A stretch of 45,077 bases of DNA from Flammeovirga sp. EKP202 (GCF_014534745.1 NZ_JACVVP010000059.1:1-45077); one strand, 5' to 3'. Shown: positions 34,594-44,963, counted from the first letter of the stretch. Notes: generated by a model from the sequence alone, not told the origin. A program made the numbers and translations.

Positions 34594-35523
34594 ATGATTA
34601 AATTAAGAACCTTATTCCTATTAGTCCCATTTATAGCATTGTTCTCATGTTCTGATGAGGAAAGTAGCGGACCCATTTACAATACATTGCCGGTAGCTGC
34701 CGATTGTAAACTAGGATCCTATTCCTATGTTGAATCAATTGATAGTGCTAATATTAATTTTCTGAGATATGAGAATACTGAAACTTATACTTATGAAAGT
34801 GAATTGCTAAAAACTTACCGCGATGATGTAAACTTCAGTTTCATTGATACTGCAGGACAACGTCAAGAACAATCAGGTTTTATTGTTTATGATTTTGAAT
34901 ATTCTGGAACTGAATTAGTTTCAGTGCAGAATAATGGCCAAGAACTATTGGGGGTTAGAAATGTCGATGGAAGACCTTACATCTTGTTTGCAGAGGCAAG
35001 TTCAGGAGGACAAATTGAATTCGTAATGGAGTATGATGATCAAAACCGATTAAAATACGTTTATAACAAGGAAGATCAAGGTGGAGAAATTTCTACAATT
35101 TCTCATTATGAAATGACATATGATAATTTAGGAAATATCGTTGAATTTAGCTTAACTGCAGCAAATGGAACAAAGGAGCTCATTAATGATTTTCAATATA
35201 ATGGTACAATGAAGAATCCATATCAAGGATTAATTTTCTTCATAATCTCTCTTTTTGAAACCTCTTTTGAAGAAGACGGAATGTTTTTCGGTAATGCATC
35301 AAAATTAAGTCCAAGTATGTCTCAATTTTATCGATTAAGTATCTATAACTATCAAACAGAAAGTTATGAAAGGTCTCAATATGTAGAAGCTGATTTTGAT
35401 GAAGATATGACGTACACTATGAATGGGAATAATTATCCTAAGACAGGAAGTATGACTTTTAACTTTGCTCCAGGTATAATAACATCAATAAATGAAACGT
35501 ATACTTATACCAATTGTGATTAA
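34594..35523 (+). CDS. Lipoprotein of unknown function
   Basis: 309 residues from the ATG at 34594, chosen because it starts a lipoprotein signal (IKLRTLFLLVPFIALFSC; Cys19 of the lipobox). SDEESSG follows the Cys, consistent with export. The mature part contains repeated Tyr-Asp strand motifs (FEYSGTELVSV, MEYDDQNRLKYVYNK, MTYDNLGNIVEFSL, FQYNGTMKNPY) like the YD-type beta repeats of Bacteroidota surface lipoproteins. Exact function unknown. An upstream ATG at 34573 is in frame but less suitable. Confidence 0.75.
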   Translation: MIKLRTLFLLVPFIALFSCSDEESSGPIYNTLPVAADCKLGSYSYVESIDSANINFLRYENTETYTYESELLKTYRDDVNFSFIDTAGQRQEQSGFIVYDFEYSGTELVSVQNNGQELLGVRNVDGRPYILFAEASSGGQIEFVMEYDDQNRLKYVYNKEDQGGEISTISHYEMTYDNLGNIVEFSLTAANGTKELINDFQYNGTMKNPYQGLIFFIISLFETSFEEDGMFFGNASKLSPSMSQFYRLSIYNYQTESYERSQYVEADFDEDMTYTMNGNNYPKTGSMTFNFAPGIITSINETYTYTNCD

Positions 35524-35597
35524 TTTTATAGCTGTTTGTATTACTTTAAATTAAGTGTTATAATTACGATATACACTTGAACTATCGTATTACTACT

Positions 35598-35732
35598 ATG
35601 GAATTATTCATTGGCATTATTCTTATCTCAATGCCCATATTATTTGCAATAGGATTATTGACTTTCATGATGACTGGACCAAAGGATCAACAGGATATTG
35701 TTTCGGAATATAATGAGGCTAACAATGAGTAG
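35598..35732 (+). CDS. 44-residue single-pass membrane peptide
   Basis: ATG at 35598 to TAG at 35732. Residues 3-26 form one strong hydrophobic segment (FIGIILISMPILFAIGLLTF), followed by a short charged tail (GPKDQQDIVSEYNEANNE). No competing frame lies on either strand and a terminator follows 40 bases downstream, so it appears to be a real small gene. No family recognised. It may be co-transcribed with the lipoprotein gene, 74 bases upstream, since no terminator separates them. Confidence 0.55.
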   Translation: MELFIGIILISMPILFAIGLLTFMMTGPKDQQDIVSEYNEANNE

Positions 35733-35772
35733 TCTATTCAAGAAGATATCTGTATGAGGCTAATAATAATCC

Positions 35773-35808
35773 AAAAAGGGATATCACTACAGATGATATC
35801 CCTTTTTT
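35773..35808 (+). terminator. Terminator after the small membrane peptide gene
   Basis: Stem AAAAAGGGATATCA / TGATATCCCTTTTT with a seven-base loop; the T-run is part of the stem end. Confidence 0.88.
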
Positions 35809-35895
35809 AGTATTATTTAGAGCTAAATTCAATTCATCATCAAAAGATGAAATTTTCTATAAAGTATAATTTCTTCATATAATAATAAGAGTAAA

Positions 35896-36822
35896 TTATT
35901 CCTTAGAGATACCAAGTCGATATACTAAACCAATATTTAAAGCATGTTTAAACTGTACTGCCTGACCTTCTGTACCATCATTTCTGGTTACAATCACATC
36001 TGGGTCATAGATTAACTGACTTGTAAAGTTCACATTCATAAATTTGTTGACTTTCATATCAATGGTTAAATCCCAGTTGACAACCCATTCAGATAAGCGG
36101 TCATATTGAGCAAACATGTTGTAAATTGATTTAAGAGTGACGTTTTTCACAATCTCCTTATTGAAACCAACTTTTACATTCATACCTAGCTGATCTCGGA
36201 ATTGTTGGCCAGCATCTAAACCATACATTTCAGAAAAGATAGTATCTCTCACAAAAGTCATACGATTGGCTACAGGAGAATAAGTGATATAAGCATATTT
36301 AACAGGAGTATAGGTAATACCAACATTGAGGTTTAAATAACCAGGAGCGAGAAAGTCTGAAATTTGTATTTCTTGCTCTACGCCATTTGCATCATTTTCA
36401 TACTTATAACCTTTTGCGAATTGTGTTCTAAAGTCACCCGCAGCGGTAATTAGCACTTTTTTATGCCATTTGTAGCTGTAATCTGCACCAAGATTTAGTT
36501 GGTCATCTGTTTTCTTAAATGGAAATCTGCTATTGGACTGATTAATGAGACCAAAAGCCAAGTCTGTATAAAGGCGAGTGATTGCTTTATCGGTTTCTCG
36601 AATCGTTTTGTAGTTCAAGAGACCTCCAAAAGAATAGGAGCTTTCGCCACCACCTGACCAATTAACAAGCCCTACATTTGAAAAGTTGAGACCTACCTGT
36701 AAACCATGTTTCCACTTTTTAGGGGGAGTATTAACAGAAGTCGAATCTTGTGCAAAAAGTGAAAACGTAGAAAAAAGGAACAGAATAAGAAAGATTAAAT
36801 TTGTTTTTTTGGTTTTCATCAT
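35896..36822 (-). CDS. DUF3078 outer-membrane protein
   Basis: 308 residues. Signal peptide (LIFLILFLFSTFSLFAQ) and a mature domain of amphipathic strands typical of DUF3078: WKHGLQVGLNFSNVGLVNWSGGGESSYSFGGLLNY, LNLNVGITYTPVKYAYITYSPV, and a C-terminal strand ending in LVYRLGISKE. It is probably a beta-barrel in the outer membrane. Function unknown. Single-gene unit; no clear terminator was found between its stop and position 35808. Confidence 0.88.
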   Translation of the reverse strand: MMKTKKTNLIFLILFLFSTFSLFAQDSTSVNTPPKKWKHGLQVGLNFSNVGLVNWSGGGESSYSFGGLLNYKTIRETDKAITRLYTDLAFGLINQSNSRFPFKKTDDQLNLGADYSYKWHKKVLITAAGDFRTQFAKGYKYENDANGVEQEIQISDFLAPGYLNLNVGITYTPVKYAYITYSPVANRMTFVRDTIFSEMYGLDAGQQFRDQLGMNVKVGFNKEIVKNVTLKSIYNMFAQYDRLSEWVVNWDLTIDMKVNKFMNVNFTSQLIYDPDVIVTRNDGTEGQAVQFKHALNIGLVYRLGISKE

Positions 36823-37131
36823 AAAAAATGATTGAGATATTTAAAATAAAATTGAAGATGTTTTAGAACCTAATTAATAGTTAAATACTACCTCAATAGG
36901 AGATTATGCAAAAGTAGAGATCTTGAACATAAATATTGTAAGAATAGATGTTTTATAGTGAATAAAATGGATACTCTCACCTACTAAATGAGTTAAAATT
37001 GTGTATTAGATTAAAGGTTTTAAACAATTTCTAAATGTGCTTTAAAATTAAAACAATATAAAGAAATAAATAAAAAATAACGTTGATTAAAATTTTCTTC
37101 ATATATTTCATAATCATCTCCGTTAATTAAT
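36823..37131. other. Divergent intergenic region, nothing recognised
   Basis: 309 AT-rich bases between DUF3078 and the thioredoxin-like gene; no hairpin, repeat or exact promoter box seen. Confidence 0.4.
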
Positions 37132-37587
37132 ATGAACAAGATATCATTTATTCTTTTAATAGGATTCGCTGTAGTTTTTAGTTATTCATTTAAGACTTTG
37201 AAAGTCAAAGATGAAATAAGTTGGAAATCAGCAGAGGAGGCCATTGCTTCTTCAGTAAAAGATGGAAAACCAATATTTATCGATGTGTACACTGATTGGT
37301 GTGGTTGGTGTAAAATTTTAGATAAGAAAACTTTTCAAAATAGTGATGTGGTGGACTACGTATCAGAAAACTACCATGCCGTAAAGCTTAATCCGGAGAA
37401 AGATGGTTCATTTCAATTTAAAGGAAAGAATTATACCAATGAGTCCTTTGCTTTGTCACATGATGTAAACAGTTACCCTGCTATAATAGTTATACATCCT
37501 GAGGGGAAAGAAAAAGTTTTTGTTGGTTACAGAGATTCTAAAAGTTTTTTAGAAATTTTAAAAAAATATAAACGTCAAGTTGATTAG
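37132..37587 (+). CDS. Secreted thioredoxin-like protein
   Basis: 151 residues. N-terminal signal or anchor (ISFILLIGFAVVFSYSF), then a thioredoxin fold of the DUF255/Thioredoxin-7 type: IFIDVYTDWCGWCKILDKKTF has the CGWC active site, followed by VDYVSENYHAVKLNPEKDG and the cis-Pro region NSYPAIIVIHP. It probably handles disulfides in the periplasm. It is 59 bases before the Prc-type protease on the same strand, so the two may be co-transcribed, which would fit an envelope quality-control pair. Confidence 0.88.
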   Translation: MNKISFILLIGFAVVFSYSFKTLKVKDEISWKSAEEAIASSVKDGKPIFIDVYTDWCGWCKILDKKTFQNSDVVDYVSENYHAVKLNPEKDGSFQFKGKNYTNESFALSHDVNSYPAIIVIHPEGKEKVFVGYRDSKSFLEILKKYKRQVD

Positions 37588-37646
37588 ATTTATAGTTTGA
37601 AAAATATACCCATTTTAAAGAAATAAAATAACGAGAATAATTTAGG

Positions 37647-39773
37647 ATGATAAACAGAAAAAAAGCACTCATTTTACCTGTACTTTTAGTTGGGTTGGGA
37701 TTATTTGGGTTTTCATTATTAGCAAGGATAGAAGCTCCAGAGGATAGCGATAAAAACGCAATAAAAAGAAGTCTATTATTTACAGCCTTAAAACAGATGC
37801 ACTATAACAGTGTGGAAATAGATGACGATTTTAGTGAAAAGGCTTATGATCAATATTTGAAAAATTTAGACCCGAACAAACGATATTTCCTAAAAAGTGA
37901 TATTAATAAGTTCAATAAATCTAAAGATAAATTAGACGACGAAATTAAAAATAATTACAATACTGAATTATACGAACTTTCAGTTTCTATTTTTAATCAA
38001 AGAAGACAAGAGGTAGAAGAGATTACTGCGGATATACTTTCTAAACCATTTGATTTTAAAAAGAAAGAAGAAATTCTTTTTGATAGAGATGAAATGAACT
38101 TTCCAAAAAATGAAAAGGAAAGATACGATCGTTGGAGAAAGTCATTGAAGTATGCAGCACTTTTAAGAATGAATTCGAAGTTGAAAACTGAAGAATCAAA
38201 GAAGGAAGATGCTGAAAAGAAAGGAGAAGATTATACTCCAATGAGTTATGAAGAGATTGAAGCAGACGTAAGAGAAAAAGTATTGACCAATTATAAGGAT
38301 GTGTTTGATTACATGAGAAAGCAAGATGAAGAAGATCATTATGCTTTGTATATCAACTCAATGATCTCTATTTATGGTCCACATACAGAATATTTCCCAC
38401 CAGAAAGAAAAGAACAGTTTGATACCGAGATCTCAGGTCATTTTGAAGGTATTGGAGCAAGATTACAACAAACTGGCGGAGAAGTGAAAGTGGTAAGTGT
38501 TATCACGGGTAGTGCTTCATGGAAACAAGGTGATTTAGAAGCGAATGATTTCATCCTTAAAGTAGCTCAAGGTGAAGATGACCCAGTGGATATTTCTGGT
38601 ATGTCATTAAAAAATGCTATTAAGTTAATTAAAGGACCAAAAGGTACTGAAGTTCGTTTGACGGTAAGAAAGACTGATGGTAGAATTGTTGTTATTCCAA
38701 TTATCAGAGATGTTGTAGTGATTGAAGAATCTTATGCTAAATCAGCAGTTATTGAAGATAAGCAATCAGGTAAGAAAATTGGTTTGATCCATTTACCAAG
38801 TTTCTATGTAGATTTCCAAGACCGAAACGGTAGGTCAAGTGGAAAAGATGTTTACCAAGAAATCAAAAAACTAAAAGCTCAAAATGTTGACGGTATTGTT
38901 CTTGACCTAAGAAATAATGGAGGAGGGTCACTTGGTGATGCTGTTGAAATGGTGGGTCATTTTGTAGGTAGAAGCCCAGTGGTACAAGTGAAGAGTAAAA
39001 TTTCAGGTTCTAAAACTTTAAAACCTGAAACAAATAATATTGAGTACGATGGTCCATTGGTAGTAATGATCAATAGAATGTCTGCTTCAGCTTCAGAAAT
39101 TGTTTCTGCTGCCTTACAAGATCACGGAAGAGCAGTTATTGTAGGTTCTAACTCTTTCGGTAAAGGAACTGTACAACGCTTTATTGATTTAGATAGAATG
39201 TCTCGTTTGAATGAATACAAGCCATTGGGTTCATTGAAACTGACAATTCAAAAATTCTATAGAATTAATGGTGGAGCAACTCAAGTAAGAGGAGTGGCAC
39301 CTGATATTAAACTACCTGATACTTATGCATACTTAGAGGTAGGTGAGGAAGATCTTCCTTATGTGTTACCTTGGGATGAGGTAGAGCCTTCTAAATACTC
39401 AATGTGGCCTCAACAACTTCCAATTGCTGATTTAAAAGCAAAATCGGAGCAAAGAGTTGCAAACAATGATGTATTTAAAATGGTGGAAGAAAATGCATTG
39501 CGTTTGAAGAAACAAGATGAAAAGAAATATTACACATTGAATCTTGAAGAGTTCAAAATTGAGCAAAAGAGATTAGATGAAGAATCGAAGAAATTAAGAG
39601 AAGCAACAACTACTCATGATGAGTTTGAAGTGACAGTGATGAAAGATCATTACCCAACTTCAAAACCCGATTCAGTTATCGCTAAATCTGCTGAGAAGTG
39701 GGAAGAGATCATCAAAAAAGATGAATATTTGAAAGAAGTAACATTGATTATTTCTGATATGATGGTTCAATAA
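37647..39773 (+). CDS. Carboxy-terminal processing peptidase (Prc/Tsp, S41A)
   Basis: Periplasmic tail-specific protease of 708 residues, close to the Prc size. N-terminal signal or anchor (LILPVLLVGLGLFGFSLL), helical N-terminal domain to about residue 230 (LDPNKRYFLKSDI is its hallmark), PDZ domain (FEGIGARLQQTGGEVKVVSV), and the S41 core with the Ser-Lys dyad in SASASEIVSAALQDHGRA and GSNSFGKGTVQ, 25 residues apart as in E. coli Prc. The C-terminal 170 residues match the helical DUF3340-type domain. Substrates are unknown here. Confidence 0.95.
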   Translation: MINRKKALILPVLLVGLGLFGFSLLARIEAPEDSDKNAIKRSLLFTALKQMHYNSVEIDDDFSEKAYDQYLKNLDPNKRYFLKSDINKFNKSKDKLDDEIKNNYNTELYELSVSIFNQRRQEVEEITADILSKPFDFKKKEEILFDRDEMNFPKNEKERYDRWRKSLKYAALLRMNSKLKTEESKKEDAEKKGEDYTPMSYEEIEADVREKVLTNYKDVFDYMRKQDEEDHYALYINSMISIYGPHTEYFPPERKEQFDTEISGHFEGIGARLQQTGGEVKVVSVITGSASWKQGDLEANDFILKVAQGEDDPVDISGMSLKNAIKLIKGPKGTEVRLTVRKTDGRIVVIPIIRDVVVIEESYAKSAVIEDKQSGKKIGLIHLPSFYVDFQDRNGRSSGKDVYQEIKKLKAQNVDGIVLDLRNNGGGSLGDAVEMVGHFVGRSPVVQVKSKISGSKTLKPETNNIEYDGPLVVMINRMSASASEIVSAALQDHGRAVIVGSNSFGKGTVQRFIDLDRMSRLNEYKPLGSLKLTIQKFYRINGGATQVRGVAPDIKLPDTYAYLEVGEEDLPYVLPWDEVEPSKYSMWPQQLPIADLKAKSEQRVANNDVFKMVEENALRLKKQDEKKYYTLNLEEFKIEQKRLDEESKKLREATTTHDEFEVTVMKDHYPTSKPDSVIAKSAEKWEEIIKKDEYLKEVTLIISDMMVQ

Positions 39774-39795
39774 TTGAAATCTTCATTCACCACAA

Positions 39796-39832
39796 AAAGG
39801 TCACATTTCCACCTAGGGAGTGTGACCTTTTT
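39796..39832 (+). terminator. Terminator after the Prc gene
   Basis: Stem AAAGGTCACA (39796-39805) / TGTGACCTTT (39821-39830), then T. Confidence 0.85.
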
Positions 39833-39992
39833 ATTTCTTCTTTAAGGTGTTCTCTATTTGTAAATTTTAACCTTAATTTTTTCCAAGAAAATAACTTTTC
39901 TATCATATTTTTAACCGATTCAATAAAATGGTTTTTATATTGCACGTCTAAAAATGAATCAACAAAACGAACGATAGGAATAAATATAGATC

Positions 39993-41111
39993 ATGAGTAT
40001 TGAGATACGTGAAGTAGTAACTAGAAAAGATCAAAAGAAATTTGTAGATATTCAATTTGAGCTTTACAAAGGAAGTGAATTTTGGGTACCGCCAATCAAA
40101 AAAGATGAACTTTCCATTTTTGACGAAAACAACCCGTTTGAAAAGTTTTGTGACACTCAATATTGGTTAGCCTATAAGGATGGTAAGTGTGTAGGTAGGA
40201 TAGGTGCGATCATTAATTCAAAATATAATGAAAAAGCAGACGAGTCTAATGTTCGTTTCACGAGATTAGAGTTTATCAACGATAGAGAAGTTGTTCAAAA
40301 ATTATTAGAAACAGCTGAAAAGTGGGGTAAAGATAAAGGGATGACAGGTATTGTTGGACCATTAGGTTTTACGAACCTTGATCATCAAGGGATGATGATT
40401 GAAGGGCACGAGCATTTACCATCGGTAGCTTCAGAATATCACTTACCTTATTATAAAGAGCATTTAGAGGCATTAGGTTATGATAAATTAGTCGACTGGA
40501 TCGAATTTAGATTAACCCTTGATGAGGAAGTTATTGAAAAAGGTAAAAAAGGTGCTGCTCTTTTGATGAGAAGAACGAAGACCAAAATTATTTCTTTCAA
40601 TAGTTCTGATGAATTAGTGAGCTACGCTGATGATATTTTTAATTTATTAGGTGAATCTTTTAAGGATCTTTATAGTGTTATTTCTTTTGATCATGAAATG
40701 GTAGAATACTATAAAAAGAAATTCTTGAAGTTATTATCCCCTAAATATGTAAAAGTATTAATGTCTGAGGATGATGAAATGATGGGTTTTGTAATTGGAA
40801 TGCCTTCATTGTCGAAAGCACTTCAGAAAGCAAATGGAAGTATTTGGCCTTTTGGTTGGTATCACATCATGCAAGCGTTAAAGAAAAACGATACTTGTGA
40901 TTTTCTTCTAACAGCTGTTCACCCTAAATTACAACGTCTTGGTGGTGGGGTGATGCTTGTTGGTGAATTGCAGAAAACGATGCAAGAAAATGGTATTAAG
41001 TATTTAGAAACAACAGGAATGTTCGAGACAAATCAGAAAGCGATCCAAAACTGGAAAAACTACGATCATATCCAACATAAAAGAAAAAGATGCTTTACAA
41101 AAGCACTTTAA
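39993..41111 (+). CDS. GNAT-fold acyltransferase-like protein
   Basis: 372 residues. The N-terminal half matches a large Bacteroidota and proteobacterial family of acyl-CoA N-acyltransferase fold proteins (YKGSEFWVPP, the strand YWLAYKDGKCVGRIGAIIN, ETAEKWGKDKGMTGIVGPLGFTNLDHQG, SEYHLPYYKEHLEALGY). A second GNAT-like part is at the C-terminus (FLLTAVHPKLQRLGGGVMLVGELQ, TGMFETNQKAIQNWKNYDH). Substrate unknown, cytosolic. Single-gene unit between two terminators. Confidence 0.8.
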   Translation: MSIEIREVVTRKDQKKFVDIQFELYKGSEFWVPPIKKDELSIFDENNPFEKFCDTQYWLAYKDGKCVGRIGAIINSKYNEKADESNVRFTRLEFINDREVVQKLLETAEKWGKDKGMTGIVGPLGFTNLDHQGMMIEGHEHLPSVASEYHLPYYKEHLEALGYDKLVDWIEFRLTLDEEVIEKGKKGAALLMRRTKTKIISFNSSDELVSYADDIFNLLGESFKDLYSVISFDHEMVEYYKKKFLKLLSPKYVKVLMSEDDEMMGFVIGMPSLSKALQKANGSIWPFGWYHIMQALKKNDTCDFLLTAVHPKLQRLGGGVMLVGELQKTMQENGIKYLETTGMFETNQKAIQNWKNYDHIQHKRKRCFTKAL

Positions 41112-41124
41112 TATAGAGCTTAAT

Positions 41125-41160
41125 AAAAAACGGCCAATGAGTAATCATTGGCCGTTTTCG
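41125..41160 (+). terminator. Terminator after the GNAT-like gene
   Basis: 13-bp stem AAAACGGCCAATG (41127-41139) / CATTGGCCGTTTT (41146-41158); likely bidirectional, serving the convergent PH-domain gene as well. Confidence 0.9.
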
Positions 41161-41165
41161 TTGGT

Positions 41166-41777
41166 TTAGTTGTTGATGTATAAATCAAAAACTTCCGAAT
41201 AGTCATCTCTGTGGAATTCCTTGTATTTACTAGTTTTCCATGAGAAGATATAATCATTTAATTTCTCGAATTCATCAGCATTAGTATTGCTTCCTAACGT
41301 ACCTTTTAAAGTTTCCATTGCCAATGTTACACTCTCTTGTGATTGAGTGAATGCATTAAAATCGCTTTCCTGTAGCGAAGCAATTTTAATCAGACTTTTA
41401 TAAAGATCTTTAAGTTTTTCGATTTGTTTGCGATCTACATCGATACTGAAGGCACTATCTCCAAGGTGAAATTTAATTTCAACGTCTAGATCAATATTTC
41501 CAGCAGTTTCGAGTTTTACTCCTGAAAAGAAATATTTCTTATAAGGATATCTATAAAGGGTTCTTCGAGTATTAATTGCAGAAGTACCATCAAGATGTAT
41601 CAAAGCTGTGTTAGTAAAACAGTATTCATCTGTTTTCGACTTAATCAAGAAAAAGATTTTTTCTCCATCTTCATGCATGATGTAGTCATCTGAGTCTACT
41701 TTGTCATAGTCAACAGGATCGATGATTTTACCAATGTCACTCAACCCCATGACATCAGAAGCTAGTTTTTTAAACAT
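41166..41777 (-). CDS. Bacterial PH-domain protein (YvbH-like)
   Basis: 203 residues, cytosolic. The bacterial pleckstrin-homology-like domain spans about 1-125 (IMHEDGEKIFFLIKSKTDEY, ALIHLDGTSAINTRRTLYRYPY, VEIKFHLGDSAFSIDV); a helical region of about 75 residues follows (LKDLYKSLIKIASLQESDF, VTLAMETLKGTL), as in the YvbH-type oligomerisation tail. Function not known; related proteins form ring-like oligomers. Single-gene unit. Confidence 0.85.
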   Translation of the reverse strand: MFKKLASDVMGLSDIGKIIDPVDYDKVDSDDYIMHEDGEKIFFLIKSKTDEYCFTNTALIHLDGTSAINTRRTLYRYPYKKYFFSGVKLETAGNIDLDVEIKFHLGDSAFSIDVDRKQIEKLKDLYKSLIKIASLQESDFNAFTQSQESVTLAMETLKGTLGSNTNADEFEKLNDYIFSWKTSKYKEFHRDDYSEVFDLYINN

Positions 41778-41871
41778 AATAATTTACGTTTTTGAATTGT
41801 GATAAGTACGTTTAATTAGTGTTGAAAGTAATACAATAAATATTTATCAAAAAATATATTTACATTATTAA

Positions 41872-42543
41872 CTATATTTTGCCGAAAGTATGGCTTAGCC
41901 TGTTGATTTCAGCATTGATTTCTTTTTGCCATGTACATCTAAACCATTGGGCAGCTTCTTGTCCTACGAACCTCCAATGCCAAGCTTCCTGTCGAATATT
42001 TTTCTCTATTCTGAAATAATAGGTAGGCACCCATCCATACTCAAAAGCGTGGTTGAGAAGCCATAGAAACAGTTTTGTGTTTTCTCCAGCATACCTTATA
42101 TCTATTGTTGTCAAAAGGTGATGTTCGGAATATCCAGGCCTTTCAGCTCTACTTTCTCCATGTTTATTGAATACAATTTGTTGTGTTCTCTTATTTCTGT
42201 AAGAGGATCTTATATTGATGTGAATATTGTTTTGGAAAGCGGCTTGTTTCATTTCCAAGTAAGCTTCGTAGGCAGGGTAGAGGAGTTGATCACCATTAAT
42301 TTCTTTGTATTGAAAATCTTTGATTTGAATAAAGTCAATATAGTTGAAGGGTACGCCAATAGGCATTCTCATAAAGTCATAGTATATTTTGTTAGGGTTG
42401 ATGTCGATTCCCTCTTTTTGACTGATGAATGTACTTAGGTTTACTCTATATTTCCAGTTCTTTTTGAGAAGTTCGTTTTCACATTCTTGGGCTACTATTG
42501 AATGAGAAAAAAAGGTTAAAAGGATAAAAAGGTATTTGTGCAT
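41872..42543 (-). CDS. M15-type D-alanyl-D-alanine carboxypeptidase (VanY-like)
   Basis: 223 residues from the ATG at 42543, which starts the signal peptide MHKYLFILLTFFSHSIVAQ. It cleaves the terminal D-Ala from peptidoglycan stem peptides. The zinc-site motifs are SSYRNKRTQQ (substrate-binding Arg), YSEHHLLTTID (His and Asp) and EAWHWRF (catalytic Glu and zinc His). The Gly that normally follows the first His is replaced, otherwise the active site looks whole. An ATG at 42564 in the same frame is less likely. Single-gene unit, directly beyond the gapA terminator. Confidence 0.9.
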   Translation of the reverse strand: MHKYLFILLTFFSHSIVAQECENELLKKNWKYRVNLSTFISQKEGIDINPNKIYYDFMRMPIGVPFNYIDFIQIKDFQYKEINGDQLLYPAYEAYLEMKQAAFQNNIHINIRSSYRNKRTQQIVFNKHGESRAERPGYSEHHLLTTIDIRYAGENTKLFLWLLNHAFEYGWVPTYYFRIEKNIRQEAWHWRFVGQEAAQWFRCTWQKEINAEINRLSHTFGKI

Positions 42544-42590
42544 TTGTAGGAAAAATTGAATCAAAAAATCTCTACAAATGTGATAATAAA

Positions 42591-42618
42591 AAAGGGCAAA
42601 TCCGAAGATTTGCCCTTT
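42591..42618 (-). terminator. Terminator after gapA
   Basis: Stem AAAGGGCAAATC / GATTTGCCCTTT with a four-base loop, T-run on the minus strand. Confidence 0.88.
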
Positions 42619-42646
42619 ATATTTAGACTTGTGTCTACTCTACAAA

Positions 42647-43660
<1,014 letters not shown>

Positions 43661-43744
43661 TTAAAATTGAATAAATAATTCTTCAAAAGTTGGGTAGATA
43701 ATGATGATGGCTAAACTTGTTTGCCCTTCTCAATAACTACATTG

Positions 43745-43752
43745 CAAACGTA
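43745..43752 (-). promoter_or_regulatory. Candidate -7 box of gapA
   Basis: On the minus strand TACGTTTG is an exact TAnnTTTG match 99 bases before the gapA start; no clear -33 TTG at the usual distance. Confidence 0.4.
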
Positions 43753-43861
43753 CTTACATAGTTTGTCTTGTGGAATGATAAATATCATTATTTGTTGGCA
43801 ATTTTACCCAAATTACAACCAAATATAAGTGTATTAAAAACCTTTATTTCAGTAGTTTACC

Positions 43862-43906
43862 TAAAAAAATAAAGGGATCACAGATATATTATTCTGTAAT
43901 CCCCTT
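43862..43906 (-). terminator. Terminator after the ECF sigma factor gene
   Basis: Minus-strand stem AAGGGGATTACAGA / TCTGTGATCCCTT with a T-rich tail; one-base bulge. Confidence 0.75.
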
Positions 43907-44024
43907 ATTATGAATGTAATGCTTTTGTTGTCTTGAAAAAAATACTTTTAATGTTTGATCTTTAACAAGTTGTTAATTCATTTGACTCAGTAGAACTTAT
44001 TAACGATATTTTTTTCAACTTTTA

Positions 44025-44627
44025 TTACTTTTTCTTATTTCCAAAAATAAAATCGACAAGATTTCTCACTTCACCGTCTTTATTGGCCTGTTGGAACTTT
44101 TTGTAAATCTGAAAATGTCTTTCTGGATCAACATTAAATTTATCTTTTCCTTCCTCTAATTTCTGTTTTGATCTATGGAAAAGTTGCCTACAATGATCCG
44201 CTTTTTTTCTTGCGATTTCTGTAATCTCATTATAGTTCAAATTAAACGCTTCCTTCATTAGGTATACTCCTAATTCAGCATCATTTAATTTTTTCATCAT
44301 ATTTTTTAAACCTTCAGAAATTTCAGTGGCTTTGTCTGATGACCAACTCTCGATGGGATCAAAATGGAAATTATGGGTAATGTTGGCCCAATTATCAACT
44401 AGGTGTTCTTTTTTTCTTTTTAATGCTTCAAGATGATTTAAACACGTATTAGTGATAGTCTTGATTAGATAATTCTTAATGTCAGCAATCTTTGATAGAT
44501 CAACCTTAAGAATTTTGATAAAAGTGTCTTGCACCATATCCTCAGCATCGCTGGCTACTCCAAGTATCCTATAGGCTACGGCATACAATAATGGACGATA
44601 TTCTGTTATTGCTTGTTCAGCTGACAT
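44025..44627 (-). CDS. ECF-type RNA polymerase sigma factor with short C-terminal tail
   Basis: 200 residues. Region 2 is YRPLLYAVAYRILGVASDAEDMVQDTFIKIL, which binds core polymerase and the -10 element; region 4 is NMMKKLNDAELGVYLMKEAFNLNYNEITEIARKKADHCRQLFHRSK. The style of both regions is that of the SigJ/ECF41 group, which has a SnoaL-like C-terminal domain of about 120 residues controlling activity. Here only about 35 residues follow region 4 (RHFQIYKKFQQANKDGEVRNLVDFIF), matching just the first helix of such a domain. The stop is followed by a terminator, so the short form is the intended end of the transcript. No anti-sigma gene is beside it. Confidence 0.88.
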   Translation of the reverse strand: MSAEQAITEYRPLLYAVAYRILGVASDAEDMVQDTFIKILKVDLSKIADIKNYLIKTITNTCLNHLEALKRKKEHLVDNWANITHNFHFDPIESWSSDKATEISEGLKNMMKKLNDAELGVYLMKEAFNLNYNEITEIARKKADHCRQLFHRSKQKLEEGKDKFNVDPERHFQIYKKFQQANKDGEVRNLVDFIFGNKKK

Positions 44628-44885
44628 AGTGGTGGTTACAAATGATAGTTTAAAAATGATTTCATATTAAAGAAATCTTCATTATATCTTATTTCCTGCA
44701 AATTAATAAAATAAATTTTCCTATTAACTATAAAATTAAAGATAAATACTATTTCTAAGATTTATTAAAAAATGAATATTTATTCATTGTTTTGTCATAT
44801 TGCTGTAACAATATGTAAATGATTTCATATGAAAAGACAGAGAGTGTGATGACAAGTCGTTAAGGCACTGTAAAAAGATTTATAT

Positions 44886-44919
44886 AAAAAAAGAGTTCGA
44901 GGAAACCTCAAACTCTTTT
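44886..44919. terminator. Terminator-like hairpin near the window end
   Basis: AAAGAGTTCGAGG / CCTCAAACTCTTT with one internal mismatch; long T-run on the minus strand, so it would end a minus-strand gene entering from the right. Confidence 0.75.
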
Positions 44920-44963
44920 CATAACCCAAAAACTAACTATTACTCTTTTCTTATATATCTTTA

